DNA from: CAZAGT01 sp964484515
GTDB taxonomy: Bacteria > Desulfobacterota > DSM-4660 > Desulfatiglandales > HGW-15
Assembly (NCBI GenBank): GCA_964484515.1
Contig: CAZAGT010000227.1
Span: 1-8,270 of the forward strand
DNA: 8,270 nucleotides
Reading direction: 5' to 3'
A model generated the notes under the pieces. The model saw only the letters and a list, made by a program, of their open reading frames with translations, made no database searches and was not told where the DNA came from. Made by a program: the position numbers and the translations under genes. Below are positions 1 to 5,972 of the stretch, piece by piece (position 1 is the first letter of the stretch; every line of letters begins with the position of its first letter).

Positions 1-243
1 GGCCGGAGCAGACTCGGAGAATGCGCCAAGGCTGTCAATCCGGCCTATACCGCGGGGGCCCTCCGGCCGCCTCAGGTAGCGCCTTATGCTGAGACCAAGC
101 ACTCAATTCTCGTTTTTGAAAAGAGACCCCCATGGCCAGGCGAACACGCGCCGAAGGATTTGAAAACGTCAAATTCAAGCAGCATTTTCATGAAGTTTGC
201 CAGGCAGTCAACTTGGCTGCCTTTCGGCAAGAGGCGTAGCTGA
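1..243 (+). other. Possible 3' end of a plus-strand gene (weak)
   Basis: The first plus-strand frame is open from base 1 to a TGA at 241-243, about 80 codons, with no start inside the window. If real, it is the C-terminus of a gene beginning upstream and convergent with the URO-D gene. I recognise no family. Visible features are a Pro-rich middle and a basic C-terminus ending GKRRS. Third positions show no strong GC preference and the other five frames also look unconvincing, so an open run of this length at a window edge could be chance. Nothing else is evident in bases 1-293. Confidence 0.22.
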
Positions 244-293
244 TTTCAGGCTCCTGATTCCTCTCGATCTGGCGGTTGAGCTCAATCGAGACG

Positions 294-1381
294 CTACATT
301 CCCAATATCGGTCGCAACGGCTCGTACTCTTCCTTTTTCTCGATGATGATATGCAGGTAGAGTCCTCTCGGGTCCAACGAATCGCACACCAGGCGCAATT
401 CATCCTCATCAAAGGAACCGCGGATGAGAAGAGGCCGCTTGGCCTCCTGTACACGCCGGAAATACGGGATCATGTCTTTCACGGTGATGTTGAATTTTTC
501 AATGTTGATCTCGAAACACCGAATCTCCTCGATTTCGAGAAATGCCTCGAGCAAGAACATCGATGTCGAGTGCAGGTGGATAAAGCTGCTCGCAAAGTTG
601 CTGGCAATCATCCGGTCGATCGGCTGCACGAGTTTCCGATAGAGATCGGGCGAGTAAACGGCCGTCGCGTCTTCCTGCATTCGAACAATGGGTCCCGGCG
701 ACCAGAGCTGATATTGCGCATCGAAATAACCACCATGGTATAGAGGGATGTGTTTCCAAAGTTCTTGAGTGAAATCCCGGAAGATGTCGCCGAGTTTCCA
801 GAGGAGCTCCGAGGACTCCTTCTCGTAATCCATCAAGTCCAAGATGCTTTCATTATGGCCGCGCAGGAGGGCATGGATATCCGTCGGCCCCAGCTCGGCG
901 CCATGACTGACCGGGTATCGCCCATCAGCCTTCCGGGTCAGGGCCTTTGCGAAATCGATGTACTTCCGGAACCACGGATGATCGGGGTCCAAGCGAACCT
1001 TAAGCGCTTCCTCCCACGGAAGTTTTCGCTCCTCTCCCATCACATTGCTGGGCAAGACAACGATCTTGCAGCCCAGAGAGGCGGGCAAAAAACAGGGAAA
1101 CGCAACCTGAGACGGGCACGCGCCCTGAGGATATCGTCATCGATCTCTTCCCCCTCGAGGAGCAGCCGTTCCTGGTCCTCCAGCCATTCTTCCGGCTTGA
1201 TCATGTCGGGCGTGATATACTCGTTGACGCGCCAGGACTTGCACGCCTTGAAATACTCCAAGGGAAACCAGCCGACGTAGGAGAAACCGACGAGCGGGCG
1301 TTTTACATCGTCCAGATTCCAGAATGCCTTATAACCATCAATCTTGGCCGGGTCGTTCCCAAAAGAATACGATGGTGCCAT
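294..1381 (-). pseudogene. Uroporphyrinogen decarboxylase (URO-D) superfamily protein, frameshifted
   Basis: Two minus-strand frames join into one URO-D-like protein of about 362 residues, a normal length for this superfamily. The N-terminal part starts at ATG 1381 behind a strong AGGAGG site (about 1390-1396) and reads in frame to about 1125. The C-terminal part continues in the neighbouring frame to a TAG at 294-296. Adding one G to the GGG run at 1123-1125 restores continuous protein (ILRGACPSQVAFPCFLPASLGCK). Family-like features in the C-terminal half are a YSPDLYRKLVQPI segment after an acidic QED, an IHLHST segment, and a closing barrel-like tail. Catabolic URO-D relatives are often corrinoid methyltransferases rather than haem enzymes. 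Several conserved active-site positions of true HemE are not evident, so I do not call it hemE. Either it is a recent pseudogene or the base was lost in sequencing or assembly; no slippery heptamer suggests programmed shifting. The substrate is unknown. Confidence 0.82.
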
Positions 1382-1535
1382 TTTGTTGCTCCTCCTGGCT
1401 GCAGAATAGCCGTTCCATAGGGTTTCCTGAAATGGGTGACGAAAAGCGGCCCGATTCTAGAAGATTCAAGGTGTGATTTCAAACGGAAAAGGGATTCAGC
1501 AACAGGGTCGAGGTATTTAAGAAAGAGAGGATGAG

Positions 1536-1561
1536 GACGTGCGGCCTTTGAAGGCCACGTC
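1536..1561 (-). terminator. Hairpin terminator after the glycosyltransferase gene
   Basis: An inverted repeat pairs GACGT (1536-1540) with ACGTC (1557-1561) and GGCCTT (1543-1548) with AAGGCC (1551-1556). It leaves a two-base bulge and a two-base loop. It begins about 20 bases past the glycosyltransferase stop. Read on the minus strand it is followed by a pyrimidine-rich stretch (CTCATCCTCTCTTTCTTAA) rather than a clean U-run. It is plausible as an intrinsic terminator separating the glycosyltransferase from the URO-D gene. The rest of 1382-1581 shows only the URO-D ribosome binding site. Confidence 0.55.
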
Positions 1562-1581
1562 TTGAAGGTTTGGACCGGGGC

Positions 1582-2313
1582 CTATTTGCCATACCAGTAG
1601 GTCCGGGCAAATTTATTCATCGCGTCTTTTGAGAATACAAGGCTGGACAAAAAACGACCGAGCAGCCGGAAGTAGTGCCAATCGCCGAATTCATCAAATT
1701 TACGGGTGGAGGCCAATGCTTTCACAGAGGTGAGCCGAATGAGTCGCTGGCCCCGTTTCTTGCCCAACCTCCTGAGATCCCAAAGAAACTGGACGTCTTC
1801 CGCAAAAAGGTGTCCTTCGTTGTAACCCCCGATAGCCTCGAAATCCTCGCGTCGGCAGAATACGACCCCAGTGTCCATCCCCATGATGAGCACCATGCTG
1901 ACGACCACGATGTACGCCATAGCGATTCCAAGCGACATGCGTTCCATTTTGACGCCGGTTGCCCCGCCGACGTACTCTCCGCTTTGAAGGGTCGTTTCGA
2001 TGGCATTGAAGGTGTCTGGATCGATCTGGGAATCGGCATCGATAAAGGTAAGAATACTTCCCTGGGCCACACGAGCACCGGCGTTTCGAACGGCCGCTAT
2101 GACTCGCCTCTCTTCTCGAACCACCCGGCACCCTCCATCACGGGCCAAACGAGCCGTGTTGTCCGTTGATTCATTATCGACCAGAATGACTTCAATCGCG
2201 TCCGGGCCGCCTCGATAACGGGCCTTGGCCTGATCGACACTCCTTAACAGGCGCGGCAGAAGGGTTGCTTCGTTGCGAGCCGGTATGATCATGGAGAAGC
2301 GAACGTCTTTCAT
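1582..2313 (-). CDS. Glycosyltransferase family 2 (GT-A fold)
   Basis: A 243-residue protein with the hallmarks of family 2 glycosyltransferases. The N-terminal nucleotide-binding strand is FSMIIPARNEA (residues 6-16), followed by VDNESTDNT (45-53). The metal/nucleotide-sugar motif FIDADS carries Asp92 and Asp94, and the acceptor-side pair AED (Glu172-Asp173) is the likely catalytic-base region. A hydrophobic stretch at about 130-152 (AYIVVVSMVLIMGMDTGVVF) could be a buried helix or a membrane-associating segment. By family it should transfer a sugar from an activated donor to a lipid or glycan acceptor at the inner face of the cytoplasmic membrane; donor and acceptor cannot be read from sequence. 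The ATG at 2313 has only a weak GC-rich upstream site, and no better in-frame start lies upstream. It stands alone, with no neighbouring polysaccharide genes in view. Confidence 0.93.
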   Translation of the reverse strand: MKDVRFSMIIPARNEATLLPRLLRSVDQAKARYRGGPDAIEVILVDNESTDNTARLARDGGCRVVREERRVIAAVRNAGARVAQGSILTFIDADSQIDPDTFNAIETTLQSGEYVGGATGVKMERMSLGIAMAYIVVVSMVLIMGMDTGVVFCRREDFEAIGGYNEGHLFAEDVQFLWDLRRLGKKRGQRLIRLTSVKALASTRKFDEFGDWHYFRLLGRFLSSLVFSKDAMNKFARTYWYGK

Positions 2314-2467
2314 GTCAGCCCCGCCGCTTGCCCCATGGCCGGGCGATAAGCTATCACAGATTTCATTTCATGAAGTTTCATACACGTCAATCCATCTTTT
2401 CGTGATGCGTTTTGAAGATTGGATCATCCTTTGTGAGGGAGATATTCAGCAGGAAACATGCCAATTT

Positions 2468-2483
2468 GGCCCTTGGCAGGGCC
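2468..2483. repeat. Perfect 6-bp hairpin GGCCCT-TGGC-AGGGCC
   Basis: A perfect inverted repeat with a 6-bp stem and a 4-base loop lies between the glycosyltransferase start and the end of the Arg-rich protein gene. It is about 60 bases past the stop of that gene on the minus strand. No T-run follows on either strand, so a terminator role is only possible. The remainder of 2314-2543 shows no convincing coding or RNA signal. Confidence 0.4.
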
Positions 2484-2543
2484 TAGGGACGGACGCTCTT
2501 GACGTGAAGGAGCGCGCAAATTTGGGCAAGGGAGACTAAACGT

Positions 2544-2870
2544 TCAAACGGCCCCGATCACCCGCCGTTCTGCGCCACGTCTGCGATCGGCACCGCTCCG
2601 CCGATTTGCGGGTAGCTGTAAATCAATGACCTTTCTTCGATCCTTCCCCGTCCTCCTCTCTGCCCCCTTCCGTCGGTCCCTGTCATCTTCTGAATTCCGG
2701 GCAACACTCCGCACCGATCTCGGAAACACAGGCCGAACTGCGCCGCAAAGCGGCTTTCGAACGATCTCCAGGTCTGTGTCGGGATAGAGCATTCGGTAAA
2801 GGGCCCTCAATTTGCGAACATCTTTAGGGTCGCCTCTCACGATCAGGGTTCTTTTCATTATGGGTTCCAT
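2544..2870 (-). CDS. Small Arg-rich protein with repeated RRxGx[DE]RR motifs
   Basis: A 108-residue protein whose function I do not recognise. The N-terminal half (KRTLIVRGDPKDVRKLRALYRMLYPDTDLEIV) looks like a short alpha/beta unit. The C-terminal half carries repeated basic motifs: DRRKGAERR, RRTGKDRRK, NRRSGADRR and RRRGAERR. Runs of this type occur in linkers beside response-regulator, diguanylate cyclase and PilZ domains in proteobacteria, but no such domain is present here. The extreme positive charge suggests nucleic acid, membrane or c-di-GMP-related binding; that is inference only. The start is uncertain: ATG 2870 has no clear ribosome binding site, and the ATG at 2858 (protein starting MKRTLIV) has a weak GGAA upstream. 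It is followed by a 230-bp gap and preceded by the CBS gene 185 bp away on the same strand. Confidence 0.62.
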   Translation of the reverse strand: MEPIMKRTLIVRGDPKDVRKLRALYRMLYPDTDLEIVRKPLCGAVRPVFPRSVRSVARNSEDDRDRRKGAERRTGKDRRKVIDLQLPANRRSGADRRRGAERRVIGAV

Positions 2871-3055
2871 TCGGGGAGGCAGGAAGAAGCATCAAAAAAA
2901 CAGATGGTTAGACTTCTTGCAGACCTTTACCATGCAGGTCGGAAAGACGAAGATCAAGAATGAAAAAAGAGGCAAAAAAGGAGCAGCCGAAATACTTCTT
3001 GCTCCCGAACCGGTTGTTATTACACAGGTAACGCCGATGATCCTGCCGGCGAGCA

Positions 3056-3508
3056 TTATCCCGACATCAGTGTTTTCAGAACATCCTCCTTGCCAACGAC
3101 CCCAACGAGCTCGCCCTCATCGACGACGGGCAGGGTGTGGAAGTTTTTGTCTACCATAAGAGCGGCAATCTCTTCTATGCTCGTCTCGCTATGGACCGTG
3201 ACGGGATTTGGGGTCATGGCATCGGCCACGGTGGTTGCCGCGATTTTTTGAACCTCTCTGTCGTAGTGTTTCATGGAGCTTAAAGGAATAAAGCCGTCGA
3301 GGAGGGTGAAAACGGAGGGCAAGGGGAATTTTTTCTGTTGGGCGATCAGGTCGCTCTGGCAAATGATGCCCTTTAGGTCGCCGGCTTTATCAACAACCGG
3401 AACTCCATTAATTCCCTTTTGAAGCAGAAGCTTGGCGGCCTGGGCGATCTCTGTTTCAGGAGTAATGGTAAGAGGTTCTCTCGTCATAATGTCTTTGGCC
3501 TTGATCAT
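3056..3508 (-). CDS. Tandem CBS-domain protein
   Basis: A 150-residue stand-alone protein made of two CBS domains, a pair that folds as one Bateman module and usually binds adenine nucleotides (AMP, ATP, SAM). The first domain spans about residues 2-60, with DIMTREPLTITPET and GVPVVDKAGDLKGIICQSDLI. A linker of about 30 residues follows. The second domain spans about 92-150, with DAMTPNPVTVHSETSIEEIAALM and LPVVDEGELVGVVGKEDVL. It has no attached catalytic domain, so a sensor or regulatory role is inferred; its partner is unknown. I start it at ATG 3508, giving MIKAKDIMT, because AAGGA at 3516-3520 is 7 bases away. The GTG at 3514 is in frame but only one base from that site. Element copy A ends only about 15 bases upstream of this ATG. 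Confidence 0.92.
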   Translation of the reverse strand: MIKAKDIMTREPLTITPETEIAQAAKLLLQKGINGVPVVDKAGDLKGIICQSDLIAQQKKFPLPSVFTLLDGFIPLSSMKHYDREVQKIAATTVADAMTPNPVTVHSETSIEEIAALMVDKNFHTLPVVDEGELVGVVGKEDVLKTLMSG

Positions 3509-3515
3509 GGTCACG

Positions 3516-3520
3516 TCCTT
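3516..3520 (-). promoter_or_regulatory. Ribosome binding site deciding the CBS gene start
   Basis: AAGGA on the minus strand lies 7 bases before ATG 3508 but one base before the in-frame GTG 3514. This supports the shorter protein. Confidence 0.65.
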
Positions 3521-3523
3521 TCG

Positions 3524-3804
3524 TTGTGATGAGGCTGTCGCAAAACGCCCATCTGTCCCGATTCCATCGGGATTACCCCCATCCCTCTTCAGTGCGGCGT
3601 ACGCAAGAGGTCAAAGGTAGAAGGTGGAAGGCTGAAGGGCAAAACTCTCTGAAATCTTTTGTTTTGTCTCAGACCTTGAGTCTTGGGCCTTGAGCCCTGC
3701 GCCTTTCATTTACGCCTCATTCCTCGGGATTCGTCCTTCTCGATGAGAGCGGGATGGACATTTTCCATCAGCCTCAGAGAAGTCGGTTTTTTAGATAGCC
3801 TCGC
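3524..3804 (+). repeat. MITE-like dispersed repeat, copy A
   Basis: A 281-bp element shared with copy B (5973-6232) in the same orientation. Its left end GAGGCTGTCGCAAAACG (3531-3547) and right end GGTTTTTTAGATAGCCTC (3785-3802) form an imperfect terminal inverted repeat. Bases 3611-3731 read identical to 6048-6168 over 121 bp. Flanking parts match with substitutions and small indels. A carries an additional small palindrome, TCCCGAT-TCC-ATCGGGA (3556-3572), absent from B. No transposase is encoded. Terminal inverted repeats of this type occur on IS elements, so a non-autonomous, transposase-mobilised origin is likely but not shown; I could not identify target-site duplications. It lies directly upstream of the CBS gene and forms the 3' part of the small ORF at 3706-3855. 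Confidence 0.8.
3556..3572. repeat. 7-bp perfect hairpin inside copy A
   Basis: TCCCGAT and ATCGGGA pair perfectly around a three-base TCC loop. It falls in a segment that copy B lacks, so it appears to have been gained by A or lost from B. Confidence 0.6.
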
Positions 3805-3855
3805 CAGTATGATGTCCAGATTGCGATGCCATCTCCTGAGGTCAGATTCCTTCAT
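3706..3855 (-). CDS. Small 49-residue ORF, probably a repeat-truncated gene remnant
   Basis: ATG 3855 is preceded at a 6-base spacing by a strong GGGAGG site (3862-3867) and opens a 49-codon frame ending in TGA at 3706-3708. The first 18 residues (including LRRWHRNLDIILA) lie outside element A. The rest, beginning around LSKKPTSLRLMENV, is translated from the element and ends in basic residues. The opening pattern RRxHRxLxxxLA resembles the start of PepSY-associated membrane proteins, where a hydrophobic helix normally follows. Here that helix is absent and repeat sequence takes its place. The best reading is the 5' remnant of a gene cut by element insertion, still carrying its translation start. 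A functional short chimeric protein is possible but unproven. The exported-protein gene ends 67 bp upstream on the same strand. Confidence 0.4.
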   Translation of the reverse strand: MKESDLRRWHRNLDIILARLSKKPTSLRLMENVHPALIEKDESRGMRRK

Positions 3856-3861
3856 TGCTCG

Positions 3862-3867
3862 CCTCCC
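3862..3867 (-). promoter_or_regulatory. Strong ribosome binding site of the 49-residue ORF
   Basis: GGGAGG on the minus strand at a 6-base spacing from ATG 3855. It lies outside the repeat, so it predates the insertion or is independent of it. Confidence 0.55.
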
Positions 3868-3922
3868 TGATCTGTAGCACGCTGCTCAGGAAGAAAATGG
3901 CCATTTCCCAGATGGGCACGGA

Positions 3923-4450
3923 TTAAGAAAGCGCGACAGACCCAACCACAATCAAGATGATTCCCGTGGTCGCAAAGGGACACAGATGGCCGTCAACAGA
4001 TAGGCTGATTTTCCTTCCGTCGAGTTCTCCTTCGATCAACGAGTCGACCAGGTGTTCTGCCTCAACCCTTTTGTAGCTGATGGAGAATTCATATTCAGTA
4101 TCACCGACGATAACATGATAGGTGAAGCCTTTGTCCTTTCTCTCGATCTTTCCCAATGCCATCTTCAGTGATCCGAATGACCCCATAATCCTTTGAGCCC
4201 CTTCATTTCGAAACTGAAAATTGAATCTTTGGTAGGATCCTCCAATATCGATCTCGCCCTCGATGTCTGACCCGCAGTTGTAAATCGCCCAGAGGGGACG
4301 ATTCTGAACCACGCCGAATACCTTGTCGTTCATAAAATAGAGGTCTGTCTCTTTGCCGGTGATATGACGCGTCCCCTCCTTCATACCGGCAGCGACCGTA
4401 GGCATAATCAAAGCAATTAAAAACACAACGACTGCCGTTCTCTTCATCAT
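3923..4450 (-). CDS. Exported protein of unknown function
   Basis: A 175-residue protein. It starts at ATG ATG (4450/4447) behind AGGAGG (4456-4461), so either Met could be first. Residues 1-21 form a clear Sec signal peptide: MMKR, then a hydrophobic core (VVVFLIALIMP), then a cleavage-like TVAAG. The mature part looks beta-rich (YFMNDKVFGVVQ, EGEIDIGGSYQRFNFQF, FTYHVIVGDTEYEFSISYK). It has two cysteines, one in YNCGSD and one in GHLCPF near the C-terminus, that could pair in the periplasm. The last residues after the second Cys (ATTGIILIVVGSVALS) are hydrophobic and may be a membrane-anchoring tail. I recognise no family. The DUF302 gene ends 109 bp upstream on the same strand and a repeat fragment abuts its ribosome binding site. 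Confidence 0.8.
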   Translation of the reverse strand: MMKRTAVVVFLIALIMPTVAAGMKEGTRHITGKETDLYFMNDKVFGVVQNRPLWAIYNCGSDIEGEIDIGGSYQRFNFQFRNEGAQRIMGSFGSLKMALGKIERKDKGFTYHVIVGDTEYEFSISYKRVEAEHLVDSLIEGELDGRKISLSVDGHLCPFATTGIILIVVGSVALS

Positions 4451-4463
4451 GCACTCCTCCTAA

Positions 4464-4518
4464 CGAGACTGTCGAAAAACCACCTTCCACTTCAACCTTC
4501 AGCCTTCGGCCTTCCACC
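4464..4518 (-). repeat. Short inverted relative of the dispersed repeat
   Basis: The end GAGACTGTCGAAAAACC (4465-4481), read on the minus strand as GGTTTTTCGACAGTCTCG (4464-4481), differs from the right end of copy B at two of 18 positions. Next to it, 4483-4518 is a degenerate CCTTC-based run. Its complement resembles the GGTAGAAGGTGGAAGGCTGAAGG segment inside A and B. It is therefore a much shorter derivative, inverted relative to A and B. It ends 3 bases before the AGGAGG site of the exported-protein gene, so it forms that gene's 5' leader. Confidence 0.62.
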
Positions 4519-4559
4519 TATATCCCCGGGTCATAATTGACCATTCTCCCCCAGTAAGG

Positions 4560-4949
4560 TCATATATTGTCAATAAGCGACTTCAATTTTGAGCGAACCG
4601 TATCTGCGATTTCCCCTAGCTTTGGATTCTGAATGGCCTGCATGGAAGCCACCGGGTCGATTGCGGCGACTTCCGTTTTTCCATTCTCTGCTTCCTGAAC
4701 GATGACGTTGCAAGGGAGCATGGCACCTATCATACGCTCGTTCTGAAGGGCTTGATATGCGAACGTTGGATTACAGGCGCCCAAGATCTTATAATTGCGA
4801 AACTCCACGTCCAGCTTCTTCTTGAGGGTCGCTTTGACGTCTATTTCCGTCAGGACTCCAAAACCCTCCTTCTTCAACTCCTCCGTAACTTTCTGGACAG
4901 CGTCCTCGAAGGACAGATCAACGGTTCTTGAGAAATAATAGCTCATCAT
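4560..4949 (-). CDS. DUF302 family protein
   Basis: A 129-residue, single-domain protein matching the DUF302 family in length and pattern. It opens with YYFSRTVDLSFEDAVQKVTEELKKEGFGVLTEIDV, followed by the characteristic Y-x-I-LGACNP-x-x-A-x-x-AL segment (residues 53-68) and LPCNVIVQE (78-86). Cys59 and Cys80 lie in these two conserved spots. There is no signal peptide, so it is probably cytoplasmic. The biochemical role of DUF302 is not established; members are common in sulfur-metabolising and anaerobic bacteria. AAGGAG at 4953-4958 is 3 bases from the ATG at 4949 and 6 bases from a second ATG at 4946. The true start may therefore be the second Met (MSYYF). The methyltransferase-like gene lies 130 bp upstream on the same strand. 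Confidence 0.9.
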   Translation of the reverse strand: MMSYYFSRTVDLSFEDAVQKVTEELKKEGFGVLTEIDVKATLKKKLDVEFRNYKILGACNPTFAYQALQNERMIGAMLPCNVIVQEAENGKTEVAAIDPVASMQAIQNPKLGEIADTVRSKLKSLIDNI

Positions 4950-5079
4950 CTTCTCCTTTTTTTCGATAAGGTGCTTTTTCAGAAACTATTCAGATATTTA
5001 GGTTGAAGACCGGATTACTTCAGCCATCTGGGAACGCTTGAATCAAAACAGAGGACTCTTTTCTCAGGATCTCTACCTT

Positions 5080-5787
5080 TTACCTCTCACTCTCAGTCAC
5101 TCCCCCCCCGTAGATGTATTTCATGTCGGGCTTTTCCGTACAGAAAAAGTGAACCCAAATATAAATGTGGCTGAAGAGCGCTGCAACGAGCGCAGTAATT
5201 GAGGAAAACAGTACGCCGGGTATCCACAGAACCAGAAAACCATAATAATACATTCCATTATTTGTAAATCTAAAAATGCCCTTCTTGACCAGTGGCCGAC
5301 TCCTATAGGACATGTCGAAATGGTCAATGCCAAAGGCTCGCCGAAATCCGAAGTACTTCCAGACGGAATACATCAAATATAAGGGGGGAATAGCCAAGAT
5401 GGCAACCAGAGACCCTGTGATTATCGGCTTCGATGGAATGGTATTCCTGTTCGATATGGATAACAGGGTCATCAAGACAGGTCGGAGCAGGATGAATACA
5501 ATAAAGCCGGCAGCATAGACATGAAAGCCCTGACCACCAAACCATTTCGTGAGATGTCCGCCGTAGAGCTCGATTCGCCAGCAGAACCACACATAGACCT
5601 GATGGCATACGGTCACCATGATGAGGGTCATGAACCAGGTCCGTGTCGTAACACCCCACAAGGAGCCGGTATAAAATCCATCGATTCGACGCGCGGCGAA
5701 TAGCCCCCCAAGTAGAATGAGGATCGCCAGAACATGCCAAAATTGTTTCTCCAGCATCCTATGTAAATTAGTACTCAATTTCTTCAC
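5080..5787 (-). CDS. Integral membrane protein, phospholipid/isoprenylcysteine methyltransferase-like
   Basis: A polytopic protein of 235 residues with about five hydrophobic segments, near 16-32, 50-70, 88-109, 121-143 and 181-216. The C-terminal third resembles membrane methyltransferases of the PEMT/ICMT group. SRPLVKKGIFRFTNNGMYYYGFL (163-185) sits where that group has its Arg-His-Pro substrate/SAM motif. HFFCTEKPDMKYIYG (213-227) sits where it has the acidic Glu-Glu/Glu-x-Pro-Asp loop. The canonical RHPMY is not exact (TNNGMYYYG), so activity and substrate are uncertain; SAM-dependent methylation of a lipid is the likely role. The start is unclear. GTG 5787 overlaps its GGAG. A TTG at 5778 has that GGAG at a good 8-base spacing. 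The first ATG is at 5757 (MLEKQFW) but lacks a site. Confidence 0.72.
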   Translation of the reverse strand: MKKLSTNLHRMLEKQFWHVLAILILLGGLFAARRIDGFYTGSLWGVTTRTWFMTLIMVTVCHQVYVWFCWRIELYGGHLTKWFGGQGFHVYAAGFIVFILLRPVLMTLLSISNRNTIPSKPIITGSLVAILAIPPLYLMYSVWKYFGFRRAFGIDHFDMSYRSRPLVKKGIFRFTNNGMYYYGFLVLWIPGVLFSSITALVAALFSHIYIWVHFFCTEKPDMKYIYGGGVTESER

Positions 5788-5896
5788 TCCGGGAAATCAA
5801 CCCCACTGTTTGAAAGACCAGAACTTCAACTGAGCCAAACCCTAACCCCAGGCTTTCACATGGTCCCGTCCTTCTCTTTCTCGTCACTCGTCACCG

Positions 5897-5920
5897 TTCG
5901 GCCCTGAGCTCACGGCCGAA
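5897..5920. repeat. GC-rich hairpin TTCGGCC...GGCCGAA
   Basis: A perfect 7-bp inverted repeat, 5897-5903 with 5914-5920, has a 10-base loop that itself contains TGAGCTCA. It lies in the 5788-5972 gap upstream of the methyltransferase-like gene, where no coding signal is seen. The same gap has pyrimidine-rich low-complexity sequence (CTCGTCACTCGTCACC). The role is unknown. Confidence 0.5.
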
Positions 5921-5972
5921 GGGCTTGTCGCTCGTAACTTCTTCTTGTCCCCTGGCTTGCGGCTCTTCCTAA

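Noticed and set aside
1110..1135. Programmed ribosomal frameshifting in the URO-D gene
   Set aside because: No slippery heptamer of the X XXY YYZ type and no obvious downstream stem were seen; URO-D proteins are not known to need it.
276..1280. Plus-strand open frames at 276-743 and 750-1280
   Set aside because: They lie wholly antisense to the URO-D gene, lack ribosome binding sites and show no recognisable protein pattern.
1675..2169. Plus-strand and alternative minus-strand frames inside the glycosyltransferase gene
   Set aside because: The glycosyltransferase frame has clear family motifs throughout; the others are shadows with shuffled Arg/Ser-rich composition.
2273..2539. Plus-strand 88-codon frame overlapping the glycosyltransferase start
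   Set aside because: Its 5' end is antisense to a real gene, it has no good ribosome binding site, and the sequence resembles no family.
2812..3159. Plus-strand frame and a 23-codon ATG frame near 2951-3031 in the gap before the CBS gene
   Set aside because: Overlaps real genes at both ends and the Lys-rich middle comes from an A-rich stretch; no ribosome binding site of note.
4483..4518. CRISPR-like or tandem repeat array of CCTTC units
   Set aside because: Units are degenerate and only a few bases long with no spacers; the run is explained as part of the dispersed repeat family.
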